DNA of 64,000 nucleotides from Saccharothrix carnea (GTDB lineage: Bacteria > Actinomycetota > Actinomycetes > Mycobacteriales > Pseudonocardiaceae): NCBI RefSeq assembly GCF_003014735.1, contig NZ_PYAX01000010.1, forward strand, positions 124,001 through 188,000, in the 5' to 3' direction. Positions within the stretch are counted from its first letter, which is position 1, and each line of letters starts with the position of its first letter. Below the pieces are notes generated by a model. That model was not told the DNA's origin. It did not search any database and was given only the letters and a program-made list of their open reading frames with translations. The position numbers were made by a program, and so were the translations under genes. Shown here piece by piece: positions 56,832-64,000 of the stretch.

Positions 56832-56869
56832 GGTGGTGCGGGTGCCGTGCCGACGACACCCGCACCACC
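56832..56869. terminator. Bidirectional terminator hairpin
   Basis: GGTGGTGCGGGTG and its exact complement form a 13-bp stem with a 12-nt loop between the convergent CNNM and LmbU-family genes. Confidence 0.82.
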
Positions 56870-56877
56870 TCGTCACC

Positions 56878-57537
56878 TCAGGACGCGGGCCGCACCGCGG
56901 GCAGGCTCACCAGCTCCCGCTCGACCGGCGGCGGCACGCTGACCAGCTCCAGGTCCCGGTCGGCGGCGCGGTCGAGCGCGGCCACGATCCACGCCTCGAA
57001 GTCGGCGTTGGCGGCCATCGCCGCGCGCCGCCACCGGTCCACCGCCTCACCGGCCGCGGTGACCCTCGGCATCACCGCGCGCAACGACTTCGAGCCGGGG
57101 TCGCGGCTCTCCCGCAGCGCCCGCCGCAGCGCCGTGCGCGACCAGCCCTCCCGCTCGGCGCGGTCGAGCCACTGGTCCTGCTCGGCGGGCGGTAGAGCCG
57201 CGACCTCGGCGTGGTGCTGGAACGGCAGTCCCGGACGGCGCCGCGACGCCTCGAACTTGCGCGCGATCCAGGCGTAGTTGCGCAACGTCTGGTAGTCGAG
57301 CCCCACAGCTTCGACCGCCCGGCGGTAGCGCTCGGTGTACTTGTCCTGGCCGAAGACGAGCCAGTCACCCAGGTACCACGCCGACGAGCTGGCGATGCGC
57401 GAGATCCGCTGCCCGGCCTGCTCCCAGGTCTCGAACGTGACGTCCCGCGGGAACGCCAGCCCCACCGGCGTGGTGAGGATCCGGCCTTCCACCGCGCCAC
57501 CGGGACGACGGCGCGGCACTGCGTTCACCTTGTCCAC
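56878..57537 (-). CDS. LmbU-family transcriptional regulator
   Basis: 219 residues from a GTG at 57537 with GGGGGAG 2-4 nt upstream; an in-frame GTG three codons later is an alternative. The conserved core reads ISRIASSSAWYLGDWLVFGQ, YQTLRNYAWIARKF and PFQHHAEVAALPPAEQDQWL, characteristic of LmbU/NovE-type regulators that activate lincomycin and novobiocin clusters. DNA binding is through a C-terminal-half HTH-like region (WSRTALRRALRES). No antibiotic cluster is visible in this window, so the target is unknown. Stand-alone, convergent with the CNNM pair. Confidence 0.88.
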   Translation of the reverse strand: MDKVNAVPRRRPGGAVEGRILTTPVGLAFPRDVTFETWEQAGQRISRIASSSAWYLGDWLVFGQDKYTERYRRAVEAVGLDYQTLRNYAWIARKFEASRRRPGLPFQHHAEVAALPPAEQDQWLDRAEREGWSRTALRRALRESRDPGSKSLRAVMPRVTAAGEAVDRWRRAAMAANADFEAWIVAALDRAADRDLELVSVPPPVERELVSLPAVRPAS

Positions 57538-57709
57538 TTGCTCCCCCTGATCCGCTTTGGGTGTCCTTGCTACCCCAGGGGTCCTCACACACCGGTCAAC
57601 TTCCGCTCACACCGGGAACCGGTCCGGCCCGGCGACCGAGAACCCGATCCGGCCCGGCGGCGGATAACAGGTGACCGCCCTTCACCGGGAACCAGCCGGA
57701 AAGGCCACC

Positions 57710-58288
57710 ATGACACGCACCGACGCCGAGATCATCGAACGGTCGCGGCACGAGCCGGACGCCTTCGCGGCGCTCTTCGACCGGCACGCGCCGCACATCC
57801 GGCGGTACCTCGCGCGCAGGCTCGGCGACCAGGTCGCGGACGACCTCGTCGCCGAGACGTTCCTCACCGCGTTCGACAAGCGGCAGCGCTACGACCGGGC
57901 CAGGCCGGACGCCCGGCCGTGGCTGTACGGCATCGCCACCAACCTCGTCGGGCGGCACCGCAGGCAGGAAGCGCGCCGTTACCGGGAGTGCGCGGCGGAG
58001 AACGCCGAGCAGGACCACGCCGACCACGCCGACCGCGTCGCCACCGAGGTGACGGCGCGGGCCGTGCGGTCGCTGCTGACCGGCGCGCTGGACGGGCTGT
58101 CCGCCGAGGACCGGGACGTGCTGCTGCTCGTGGCGTGGGAACAGCTGAGCTACGAGGAGGTCGCGGCGGCGCTGGCGATCCCCGTCGGCACGGTCCGGTC
58201 CCGGCTGCACCGGGCCCGGCGCAAGGTCAGGGACGCGTTGGGCGGGCAGAACCCCACCGAGGTCGAGGAGTTGCTGAACAATGGATGA
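57710..58288 (+). CDS. ECF-type RNA polymerase sigma factor
   Basis: 192 residues from an ATG at 57710 with GGAAAGG 6 nt upstream. Region 2 (~20-85: FAALFDRHAPHIRRYLARRL, DDLVAETFLTAF, RPWLYGIATNLVGRHRR) and region 4 (~125-178: LSAEDRDVLLLVAWEQLSYEEVAAALAIP, GTVRSRLHRARRKVR). Overlaps the downstream gene by 8 bp, which probably encodes its anti-sigma-like partner. Confidence 0.93.
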   Translation: MTRTDAEIIERSRHEPDAFAALFDRHAPHIRRYLARRLGDQVADDLVAETFLTAFDKRQRYDRARPDARPWLYGIATNLVGRHRRQEARRYRECAAENAEQDHADHADRVATEVTARAVRSLLTGALDGLSAEDRDVLLLVAWEQLSYEEVAAALAIPVGTVRSRLHRARRKVRDALGGQNPTEVEELLNNG

Positions 58289-59210
58289 GCTGCGGTTGCT
58301 GCGCGCACTGGGTGACGAGACGCCCTTGCCCGACGAGGCGTCGCTGGCGCCCGTGCGGGCGAACGTCCTGGCCGGCCTCGCCCGACGCCGGCGACCGCGT
58401 CGGCGGTTCGCGCTGGTCGGCGCGTCGGCGATCGGCTTGGCAGCTGCCGTGGCGGCGGCCGTCACGCTCTTGCCGACATCACCGCCCGCACCGACAGTGC
58501 CGGGTGGCCAGGCCCAGTCGCCGCCGACGTCGGCCGTGGCACCCGTCACCGATGCCGTGCGGCTGCTGAACTTCGCCGCCGAGGCGGCCCGCGCCGAACC
58601 GGCCGTGAACCCGCGCCCGGACCAGTTCGTCTACACCCGCAGCAGCGTCGACTCCAACGGCGGCGCGCCGCGGGAGATCTGGCTGTCGGTCGACGGCACC
58701 CGCGACGGCGTCCTGTACGACCACGGCCTGCGGATCCCGCTGGCCGGGTGCAAGGACGGGAAGGCCGTGGTGATCAAGGGCGACCGGGTGGTGCCCGGCC
58801 TCACCGACGACTGCGAGCCGCACCCCGCCTACCGGTCGGACCTGCCGACCGACGTCGACGGGATGCTCGCCTACCTCGACGCCAACGCCAGTGGCAGCGA
58901 GCCCGGGAACGTCAACTCGCGGGGCAAGGACGTGCTGAGGCTGATCAACGAGTCGATGGTCCCGTCCGCGGCCAGGGCGGCGCTGTACGAGGCTGCCGCG
59001 CGCGTGCCGGGGCTGTCGGTGGTGCCGGACGCCCGTGACGCGGCGGGCAGGCCGGGGCTGGGCATCACCTGGCCCCCTCCGGCCGGGTCGGAGGCGGACG
59101 CCGAGCCGGTGGTGATCGTGTTCGACCCGACCACCTACGAACTGCTCGGCACGACCTTCCACGCGATCGAGGCGCAGGCCGTGGTGGACCAGCCGGGCCA
59201 ACGGCCCTGA
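58281..59210 (+). CDS. CU044_5270-family membrane protein, probable ECF partner
   Basis: 309 residues. N-terminal cytoplasmic segment (~1-42, MDELRLLRALGDETPLPDEA), one membrane helix (~44-64, ALVGASAIGLAAAVAAAVTL) and a large extracytoplasmic domain (~80-309) with ITWPPP and TYELLGTTF. This is the CU044_5270 family always found immediately downstream of ECF sigma factors in actinomycetes. Probably membrane-anchored control of the sigma factor in response to envelope or extracellular conditions; regulation is inferred from gene order. Confidence 0.9.
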   Translation: MDELRLLRALGDETPLPDEASLAPVRANVLAGLARRRRPRRRFALVGASAIGLAAAVAAAVTLLPTSPPAPTVPGGQAQSPPTSAVAPVTDAVRLLNFAAEAARAEPAVNPRPDQFVYTRSSVDSNGGAPREIWLSVDGTRDGVLYDHGLRIPLAGCKDGKAVVIKGDRVVPGLTDDCEPHPAYRSDLPTDVDGMLAYLDANASGSEPGNVNSRGKDVLRLINESMVPSAARAALYEAAARVPGLSVVPDARDAAGRPGLGITWPPPAGSEADAEPVVIVFDPTTYELLGTTFHAIEAQAVVDQPGQRP

Positions 59211-59217
59211 GGGTCGT

Positions 59218-59256
59218 GGGTGGGACCGGTCCGCCGGCGCGCGGCCGGTCCCACCC
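59218..59256. terminator. Terminator hairpin after the ECF operon
   Basis: GGGTGGGACCGG and its exact complement form a 12-bp stem with a 15-nt loop, starting 8 nt after the CU044_5270-type stop and ending 16 nt before the next start. Confidence 0.75.
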
Positions 59257-59272
59257 GACTACGGTTGGTCAC

Positions 59273-59560
59273 GTGGATCCGCGTGAGGATGACGACGGCG
59301 AGGACGACTTCGACCCGGAAGAGGACGAGGACGGGTTCGACGAGGACGGGTTCGACGACGATGACGTCGAGGACGAGGACGACCTGTTCGGCGTGACCTC
59401 CGAACCCCGCACCATCTGCCACCTGTGCGGTGGCGCGGGTTTCATCGCCAACCCGATGTCCGCGGTGATCGGCGGCGCCCCCCGAACCGTCGACAACGGC
59501 CGCGAGTGCCCGCACTGCGTAGGCGCCCGCAAGTTCCCAGGCCTGATCCCACCGCTCTGA
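59273..59560 (+). CDS. Acidic zinc-ribbon small protein
   Basis: 95 residues from a GTG at 59273. Residues ~3-40 are almost entirely Asp/Glu with Gly and Phe (FDEDGFDDDDVEDEDD). Residues ~48-88 hold two CxxC pairs (TICHLCGGAG and CPHCVGARK) about 30 residues apart, a DnaJ-like zinc ribbon. Unknown function; acidic tails with zinc ribbons can bind nucleoprotein or RNA polymerase. The first CxxC is spaced like a DnaJ CxxCxG repeat. Confidence 0.78.
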   Translation: MDPREDDDGEDDFDPEEDEDGFDEDGFDDDDVEDEDDLFGVTSEPRTICHLCGGAGFIANPMSAVIGGAPRTVDNGRECPHCVGARKFPGLIPPL

Positions 59561-59587
59561 CTCCCGGAGCGCTCCGACTCTCCTGGG

Positions 59588-60793
59588 TCACCGGTTCGCG
59601 GCAACCACCTCGGCCTCGCGGAACGCTTGAGGTGACAGGCCCAGCCAGGCCGTGATCAGGGCGCCCACCTGGACCAGGGCTCCCATCACCCACACCGCGC
59701 GCAGGCCGAACCCGGCCGCCACGAAACCGCCGGCCAGCGCACCCAACGGCGTCAGTCCCCAAGCCAGCGCCCGGTGGCTGGTCAGCACCCTCCCCAACAG
59801 CGCGGGAGGGGTGAAGCGTTGGCGGCTGGATTGGGAGCAGACGTTCCACACCAGCACGATCGCCGACTGGCCGAACATCAACAACCCGACCGCCCACGCC
59901 CACGGCGGCAGCACCGCGAACAGGCCCACCGTCACCACCATGCCCACCTGGGCGAGCCGCATCGACCACGCGTAACCCAGCCGGTCCACGACCCAGCCCA
60001 CCACGAACGACGACGCCACCCACCCGGCCGCCGTCACCGCCAGCATCACGCCGTACCCGACCGAGCCCAGCCCCAGCAGTTCCTTCGCGTACAGCACGAA
60101 CATCGCCATCGTCGCGCTCGCCGCGAACGACCCGAGCGCCACCGCCACCGTGATCGACAGCAACAGCCGCGTGCGGACCAGGAACCTCAGCCCTTCCGCG
60201 ATGTCCCGCAACGGGTGCTTGGTCGACGGTGTCGCCGGAGCCGAGCGCAGCCCTCTCACCAGCACCAACGCCACCAAAGCCGCCACCACGGCCACCCACG
60301 CGGGCGTCCCGAGGCCGAACGCCACCAGGAACCCCGCCGCCGGTGGCACGGCGAACTGCACCACGCCCCGGTCGATCACCATCAGCCGCGTGTTCGCCCT
60401 CGCCAACCCGCCCGGCTCCACCACCTCCGGCACCAGCGCGCCGCTCGCGCCGTCACCGAGTACCTGAGCCGACGTCACCACGAACGCCACGACCACCAGC
60501 AACGGCAGGCTCAACGAGTCCGTCACGCCCGCCACCGCGAGCGCCAAGGCCGCGCTCGCCTGCACCGCGTACGCCGACGCCAGCACGGCGGTCCGCCGCA
60601 CCCGGTCGATCAGCACGCCCGCGAACAGCGAGAACACCAGCCACGGCGCCTGGCCCACCACGTTGACCAGCGACAGCTGCCGCGGGTCCGAGGTGATCGT
60701 CGCCGCGATCCACGGCAACACCGACAACATCAGCCCTTCGGCCACCGAACCCGACACCGCGACGGCCTGCAGCCGCACCCACCCCCTGGACAT
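59588..60793 (-). CDS. MFS transporter (EntS-like exporter)
   Basis: 401 residues from the ATG at 60793 with AGGG 8 nt upstream; a GTG at 60802 is an alternative. Twelve membrane helices in two halves; SGSVAEGLMLSVLPWIAATIT, GVLIDRVRRTAVL (MFS motif A) and FGLRAVWVMGAL. Resembles siderophore/drug exporters of the EntS/DHA type. Divergent from a decayed ArsR-type regulator gene, its likely former repressor, so it may now be expressed constitutively. Confidence 0.88.
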   Translation of the reverse strand: MSRGWVRLQAVAVSGSVAEGLMLSVLPWIAATITSDPRQLSLVNVVGQAPWLVFSLFAGVLIDRVRRTAVLASAYAVQASAALALAVAGVTDSLSLPLLVVVAFVVTSAQVLGDGASGALVPEVVEPGGLARANTRLMVIDRGVVQFAVPPAAGFLVAFGLGTPAWVAVVAALVALVLVRGLRSAPATPSTKHPLRDIAEGLRFLVRTRLLLSITVAVALGSFAASATMAMFVLYAKELLGLGSVGYGVMLAVTAAGWVASSFVVGWVVDRLGYAWSMRLAQVGMVVTVGLFAVLPPWAWAVGLLMFGQSAIVLVWNVCSQSSRQRFTPPALLGRVLTSHRALAWGLTPLGALAGGFVAAGFGLRAVWVMGALVQVGALITAWLGLSPQAFREAEVVAANR

Positions 60794-60852
60794 GGTCCAC
60801 ACCCTGCCAACAAGGACTGGCGGCGACGGACGTTTTAGCGTGGAGTGAACTC

Positions 60853-61201
60853 ATGGCTCTCCGCTTCGCCGTCTCGCCGCTCTGGGAGACGATCGCCGGC
60901 CTGCGCCCTCTGCTACCCCGCGCACGGTTTCGGCTCCCTCTGGGAACGGTCGGACGCCCCCACCAACGACGCGCTGGCCCGCCTGGTCGGCCAGACCCGC
61001 GCCCGCCTGCTGTGCGAGCTGGAACGCCCCAGCACGGTCACCGAACTGGCCACCCGGCTCGGCGTCACGGTGGGCGCGGTGTCCCAGCACCTGGGTGTGC
61101 TGCGGGCAGCGGGTCTCGCGGTCAGCCGCCGTGAGGGGCGCGAGGTGGTGTCGTTGCGCACCGGGCTCGGGTTGGCGCTGGTCCGGGGCGAAGTACCCTG
61201 A
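60853..61201 (+). pseudogene. ArsR-type DUF5937 regulator, frameshifted and internally deleted
   Basis: The ATG at 60853 begins MALRFAVSPLWETIAGLRPLL, the exact start of DUF5937-ArsR proteins (~300 residues). About 20 codons later the frame changes and the neighbouring frame (60845-61201) reads GFGSLWERSDAPTNDALARL, then the winged HTH VTELATRLGVTVGAVSQHLG ending LALVRGEVP. Roughly 200 residues of the middle are missing. A short HTH protein might still be made from 60845, but the intact gene is not here. It faces the MFS gene that such regulators normally repress. Confidence 0.75.
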
Positions 61202-61205
61202 TGAC

Positions 61206-62090
61206 GTGGGGGTCGTTCTGTCCGAAGCCGAGTGGACCGCGCGCCGGGACGCGCACGCGGACCGGGTGCGGCGCTGGACCGGGCCGCACCACGAGCGCAA
61301 GGCCACCGGCCGCAAGCACCCGGTGCTGGACTTCCTGTTCTCCTACTACTCGCACCGCCCGTCACGGCTGGAGCGCTGGCACCCCGGCCCGGGCGTCGTC
61401 CTCGAAGGCGACGCGGCGCTCGCCTACCTCAAGTGGCCGGTCTACCGGCGCACCGCGGACGGCGTGACGCTGGACGTCGAGGCGTTCGCGCGGGACCGGG
61501 CCAACACGATCGGGTTCGCCGGGCGGTTGCTCACCGCGACCGCGGGCCGGGCGCCCCGGCTCGGCTGCTTCGGGCTGCACGAGTGGGCGATGGTCTACCG
61601 GCAGCGGCCGGAGCAGGTGCGGCACAACGCGTGGCCGTTGCGGCTGGGCAGCGAGGGCACCGACCGGGTGGTGGAGTCGCAGCGGGTGCAGTGCGGTCAC
61701 TTCGACGCGTTCCGCTTCTTCACCCCGGACGCACGGCCGCTCAACGCGGTGCAGCCGACCCGCGAGACCCAGGCCGACCTCGAACAACCCGGCTGCCTGC
61801 ACGCGAACATGGACTTGTTCAAGTGGGCCTACAAGCTGGACCCGGCGACACCGTCTGAGCTGGTCGCGGACTGCTTCGAGCTGGCCGCGCGGATCCGTGA
61901 GCTGGACATGCGGGCCAGCCCGTACGACCTGGCGGACCTCGGCTACGAGCCGGTGCGGATCGAGACCGCCGAGGGCCGGGCCGAGTACGCCCGGCAGCAG
62001 AGCGCGTTCGCCGAGGCCGCCAGGCCGCTGAGAGCCCGGCTGATCGAGCTGACCGAGGTGCTGACGGCGTCCCCCGTCGCCGCTCGATGA
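61206..62090 (+). CDS. 3-methyladenine DNA glycosylase-type protein
   Basis: 294 residues from a GTG at 61206, the first plausible start after the preceding stop. It matches the actinobacterial family labelled 3-methyladenine DNA glycosylase: RVRRWTGPHHERKATGRKHPV, FLFSYYSHRPSRLERWHPGPG, ESQRVQCGHFDAFRFFTPDA and QPGCLHANMDLFKWAYKL. No HhH-GPD or MPG motifs are evident, so the enzymatic label rests on family naming only. Cytoplasmic. It overlaps none of its neighbours. Confidence 0.82.
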   Translation: MGVVLSEAEWTARRDAHADRVRRWTGPHHERKATGRKHPVLDFLFSYYSHRPSRLERWHPGPGVVLEGDAALAYLKWPVYRRTADGVTLDVEAFARDRANTIGFAGRLLTATAGRAPRLGCFGLHEWAMVYRQRPEQVRHNAWPLRLGSEGTDRVVESQRVQCGHFDAFRFFTPDARPLNAVQPTRETQADLEQPGCLHANMDLFKWAYKLDPATPSELVADCFELAARIRELDMRASPYDLADLGYEPVRIETAEGRAEYARQQSAFAEAARPLRARLIELTEVLTASPVAAR

Positions 62091-62187
62091 CCTGGAGTGA
62101 CTTCACCCGATTCGCAGACGTCACCTGTTAGCGTGACGCCGGTCGGGATTCGCCAGCCGTATCCGGTCGGACGCTGAGAGGAAGACG

Positions 62188-63969
62188 ATGTCTCGACACC
62201 GCGCGCTGCGGACGAAGGTGCGGCGCGGCATCGCGACGTGGCCCGTGGCCATCGTCGGCTTGGTGGTCCTCCTCGTGCTCGGGTGGCTCGGCTGGAGCTG
62301 GGTCGGCGGCCTCGTGGAACGCCGTGCCGCGGCGCAGGCGGGCGACTGCAACGAGGGCGAGGCGCTGCTCCGGATCGCCTCGACGCCCAGCGTCGCCGAG
62401 GCCGTCAAGCAGGTCGCCGAGGCGTGGAGCAGGCAGCGGCCCGTCGTCTACGACCACTGCATCCAGATCGAGGTGCAGTCGATCGACTCCGAGGTCGTCC
62501 TCGGTGGGCTGACCCAGGGCTGGGACACCGCCGAGATCGGCGAGCGCCCGCACGCGTGGGTGACCGACTCGATGCTGTGGGCCGACCGGCTCGGCGCGCA
62601 GAACGCCGCCCTGCTCGGCGGCGTCCCCGAGTCGATCGCGGCCAGCCCCGTGCTGCTCGCCCTGCACCAGGAACCCGCGCAGGCGGTGCAGTCCGGTGCC
62701 GGGTTCCGCTGGACCGACCTGCCGGACCTCGCGGGCGCGGCGGACGGCTGGGGCCGGTTCGGGCACCCCGAGTGGGGCCGGTTCACCGTCGCCATGCCCG
62801 ACCCGGCGACGAACGCGGCCAGCGCGATGGCCGTGCAGTCGGCGCTGGCGGGCGCGAGCCCCGAGGGCAAGGGGCCGGTCACCGTCGAGATGCTGGCGCT
62901 GGAACCGGTGAAGGACACGATGAGCCGGTTGTCGTCGTCCAAGCCCGCGCAGACGCCCGCGACCACGTGGGAGGCGATGAAGCTGCTCGCCGACGACACC
63001 GCGGTCAACGCGGCCGGGTTCAGCGCGGTGCCGGTGTTCGAGGTGGACCTGTACCGGCACAACACCGGCAAGGACAGCGGCACGCCGCCGTCGCAGCCGC
63101 TGTACGGGGTGGCGGCGGGCGGGCCGACGCCGATCGCGGACTTCCCGTTCGTGCCGCTGGCCGGTGACTGGGTCGGTGAGGCGCAGGTGCGCGCGGCGCA
63201 GGCGTTCCGCGAGTTCCTGCGCGAGGCCGACCAGCAGAAGATCCTGGCCGGCGCGGGCCTGCGGGTGGAGGCCACGACCGAGCGGCCCAAGCCGTCGCCC
63301 GGTATCCGGTGGGCCGCCGTCACGGACACGCTCGCGCCCGCCGACGCGAACACGACCCAGCAGATCTCGGCCGCGTGGGCGACCGCGGGTGACGGCCAGG
63401 TCGTCACCGTGCTGGTGGACACGTCGAAGTCGATGGAGGAACCCGGCGGTGAGGGCCGCAGCCGGATGGACTGGGTGAAGCAGGCGCTGTCCGGGCAGGT
63501 CAACCGGTCGGTGTCGGGGTCGCTCGGGCTGTGGGAGTTCTCCCACCAGCTCGACGGCGACAAGCCCTACCGGCAGCTCGTGGCCACCGGCCCGGTCGCC
63601 GGTCAGCGGCAGGCGCTGCTGGACGGCGTGGGGAAGCTGGAACCGCGCAGCGCGACCCAGCTCTACACCAGCGTGCTCGCGCTGTACGAGCGGATGTCGG
63701 CCGACTACCAGGACGGCAAGCGCAACCGGATCGTGGTGCTCACCGATGGCGTGAACGACGGCGGGCTGACGTTCGAGGAGCTGACGTCGCGGCTGGCGTC
63801 GGTCAAGCGGGAGGGCAAGGACATCGCGATCAGCGTCATCGCGATCGGCCCCGACCCGGAACGCGCGCCGCTGTCCGAACTGGCCCGTTCCACCGGCGGC
63901 ACGCTGTCGGTGGTCGAGGACGGCCGGGGTGTCGACGCCGCCCTCGGCCAGCTGCTGTCCGCCGACTAG
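62188..63969 (+). CDS. Membrane-anchored substrate-binding/VWA protein
   Basis: 593 residues from an ATG with GAGAGGAAGA 3 nt upstream. Short cytoplasmic tail (RHRALRTKVRRG), membrane helix ~18-45, then a periplasmic-binding-like domain (~52-385; LLRIASTPSVAEAVKQVAEA, FREFLREADQQKILAGAGLR) and a VWA domain (~400-590) with MIDAS D411-x-S413-x-S415 (VDTSKSM) and a later VLTDGVND. Known actinobacterial architecture (extracellular solute-binding plus VWA), function undefined; metal-dependent ligand binding at the cell surface is likely. Confidence 0.9.
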   Translation: MSRHRALRTKVRRGIATWPVAIVGLVVLLVLGWLGWSWVGGLVERRAAAQAGDCNEGEALLRIASTPSVAEAVKQVAEAWSRQRPVVYDHCIQIEVQSIDSEVVLGGLTQGWDTAEIGERPHAWVTDSMLWADRLGAQNAALLGGVPESIAASPVLLALHQEPAQAVQSGAGFRWTDLPDLAGAADGWGRFGHPEWGRFTVAMPDPATNAASAMAVQSALAGASPEGKGPVTVEMLALEPVKDTMSRLSSSKPAQTPATTWEAMKLLADDTAVNAAGFSAVPVFEVDLYRHNTGKDSGTPPSQPLYGVAAGGPTPIADFPFVPLAGDWVGEAQVRAAQAFREFLREADQQKILAGAGLRVEATTERPKPSPGIRWAAVTDTLAPADANTTQQISAAWATAGDGQVVTVLVDTSKSMEEPGGEGRSRMDWVKQALSGQVNRSVSGSLGLWEFSHQLDGDKPYRQLVATGPVAGQRQALLDGVGKLEPRSATQLYTSVLALYERMSADYQDGKRNRIVVLTDGVNDGGLTFEELTSRLASVKREGKDIAISVIAIGPDPERAPLSELARSTGGTLSVVEDGRGVDAALGQLLSAD

Positions 63970-64000
63970 GGCCGGTCGCGTGCCCGCCCACGACGGCTGC

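Noticed and set aside
59565..59576. Palindrome CGGAGCGCTCCG as a CelR-type operator
   Set aside because: It lies between convergent gene ends, not in a promoter, and the flanks do not match TGGGAGCGCTCCCA.

Overview
The window is high-GC DNA (roughly 70% or more by eye) with strong GC bias at third codon positions and many GTG/TTG starts. It also carries a mycothiol-dependent-enzyme family gene, an XRE/DUF397 pair, an LmbU-type regulator and operators resembling the actinomycete DasR and CebR/CelR boxes. Together these point to a filamentous actinomycete; a Pseudonocardiales relative (Saccharothrix/Actinosynnema/Lentzea type) is my best guess, inferred from protein flavour and not from a marker gene. 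I saw no rRNA, tRNA, CRISPR array or intact insertion sequence.

Layout. 1-3.9 kb: 5' part of paaZ, a secreted GH16 glucanase with a ricin-type lectin domain, a luciferase-like oxidoreductase and a chorismate mutase. 4-12 kb: PAC2 protein and GntR/TetR-hybrid regulator, FAD monooxygenase, ABC exporter, an acyl-CoA synthetase relic, an aspartate racemase-family enzyme and a secreted DUF6801-like protein. 12-16 kb: two paralogous secretory lipases flanking a PucR regulator. 16-23.6 kb: a carbohydrate locus (Tat-exported TIM-barrel protein, 1327-residue ThuA/PQQ-dehydrogenase/PKD/triple-CBM6 protein, TetR regulator, Gfo/Idh oxidoreductase, sugar isomerase) with several palindromic operators. 23.7-31.3 kb: an autoregulated TipA-like MerR gene, a hydrolase lacking its nucleophile serine, a GGPP-type prenyl synthase, a dxs relic, and a tightly coupled six-gene operon encoding ACP, KAS II, KAS III, two hotdog-fold proteins and LipB. 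31.4-34.8 kb: DUF4230, TetR/DUF4386 pair, RluA-type pseudouridine synthase, DUF305 lipoprotein.

34.9-43.1 kb is a polysaccharide-degradation region: an AA10 LPMO and a GH19 chitinase, each behind a DasR-like box, and a five-module GH9 cellulase behind two tandem CebR/CelR boxes. Between them lies a hydrolase-methyltransferase fusion gene. The cellulase is followed by a hairpin and then a 142-bp imperfect palindrome built from 22-bp units. 43.1-50 kb: mycothiol-dependent enzyme, two decayed genes, SDR, class A beta-lactamase-like protein, DUF397/XRE pair, PP2C phosphatase overlapping a 31-codon ORF, and a DyP peroxidase. 50-54.3 kb: a translationally coupled catabolic operon (Gfo/Idh, DUF993, TIM-barrel isomerase) divergent from a LacI regulator with a perfect palindromic operator between them. 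54.4-64 kb: two coupled CNNM/CorC transporters behind a structured leader, an LmbU-family regulator, ECF sigma factor with CU044_5270-type partner, an acidic zinc-ribbon protein, MFS transporter with a decayed ArsR regulator, a 3-methyladenine glycosylase-type protein and a VWA protein.

The main theme is regulated breakdown of environmental polysaccharides (beta-glucan, chitin, cellulose) and uptake-linked sugar catabolism. The best candidate for something undescribed is the stand-alone acyl-carrier/ketosynthase/dehydratase/LipB operon at 27.4-31.3 kb. The most striking non-coding structure is the 22-bp-unit palindrome at 42.9-43.1 kb. Five gene relics (fadD-type, dxs, alpha/beta hydrolase, WYL regulator, ArsR-DUF5937) show recent gene loss.
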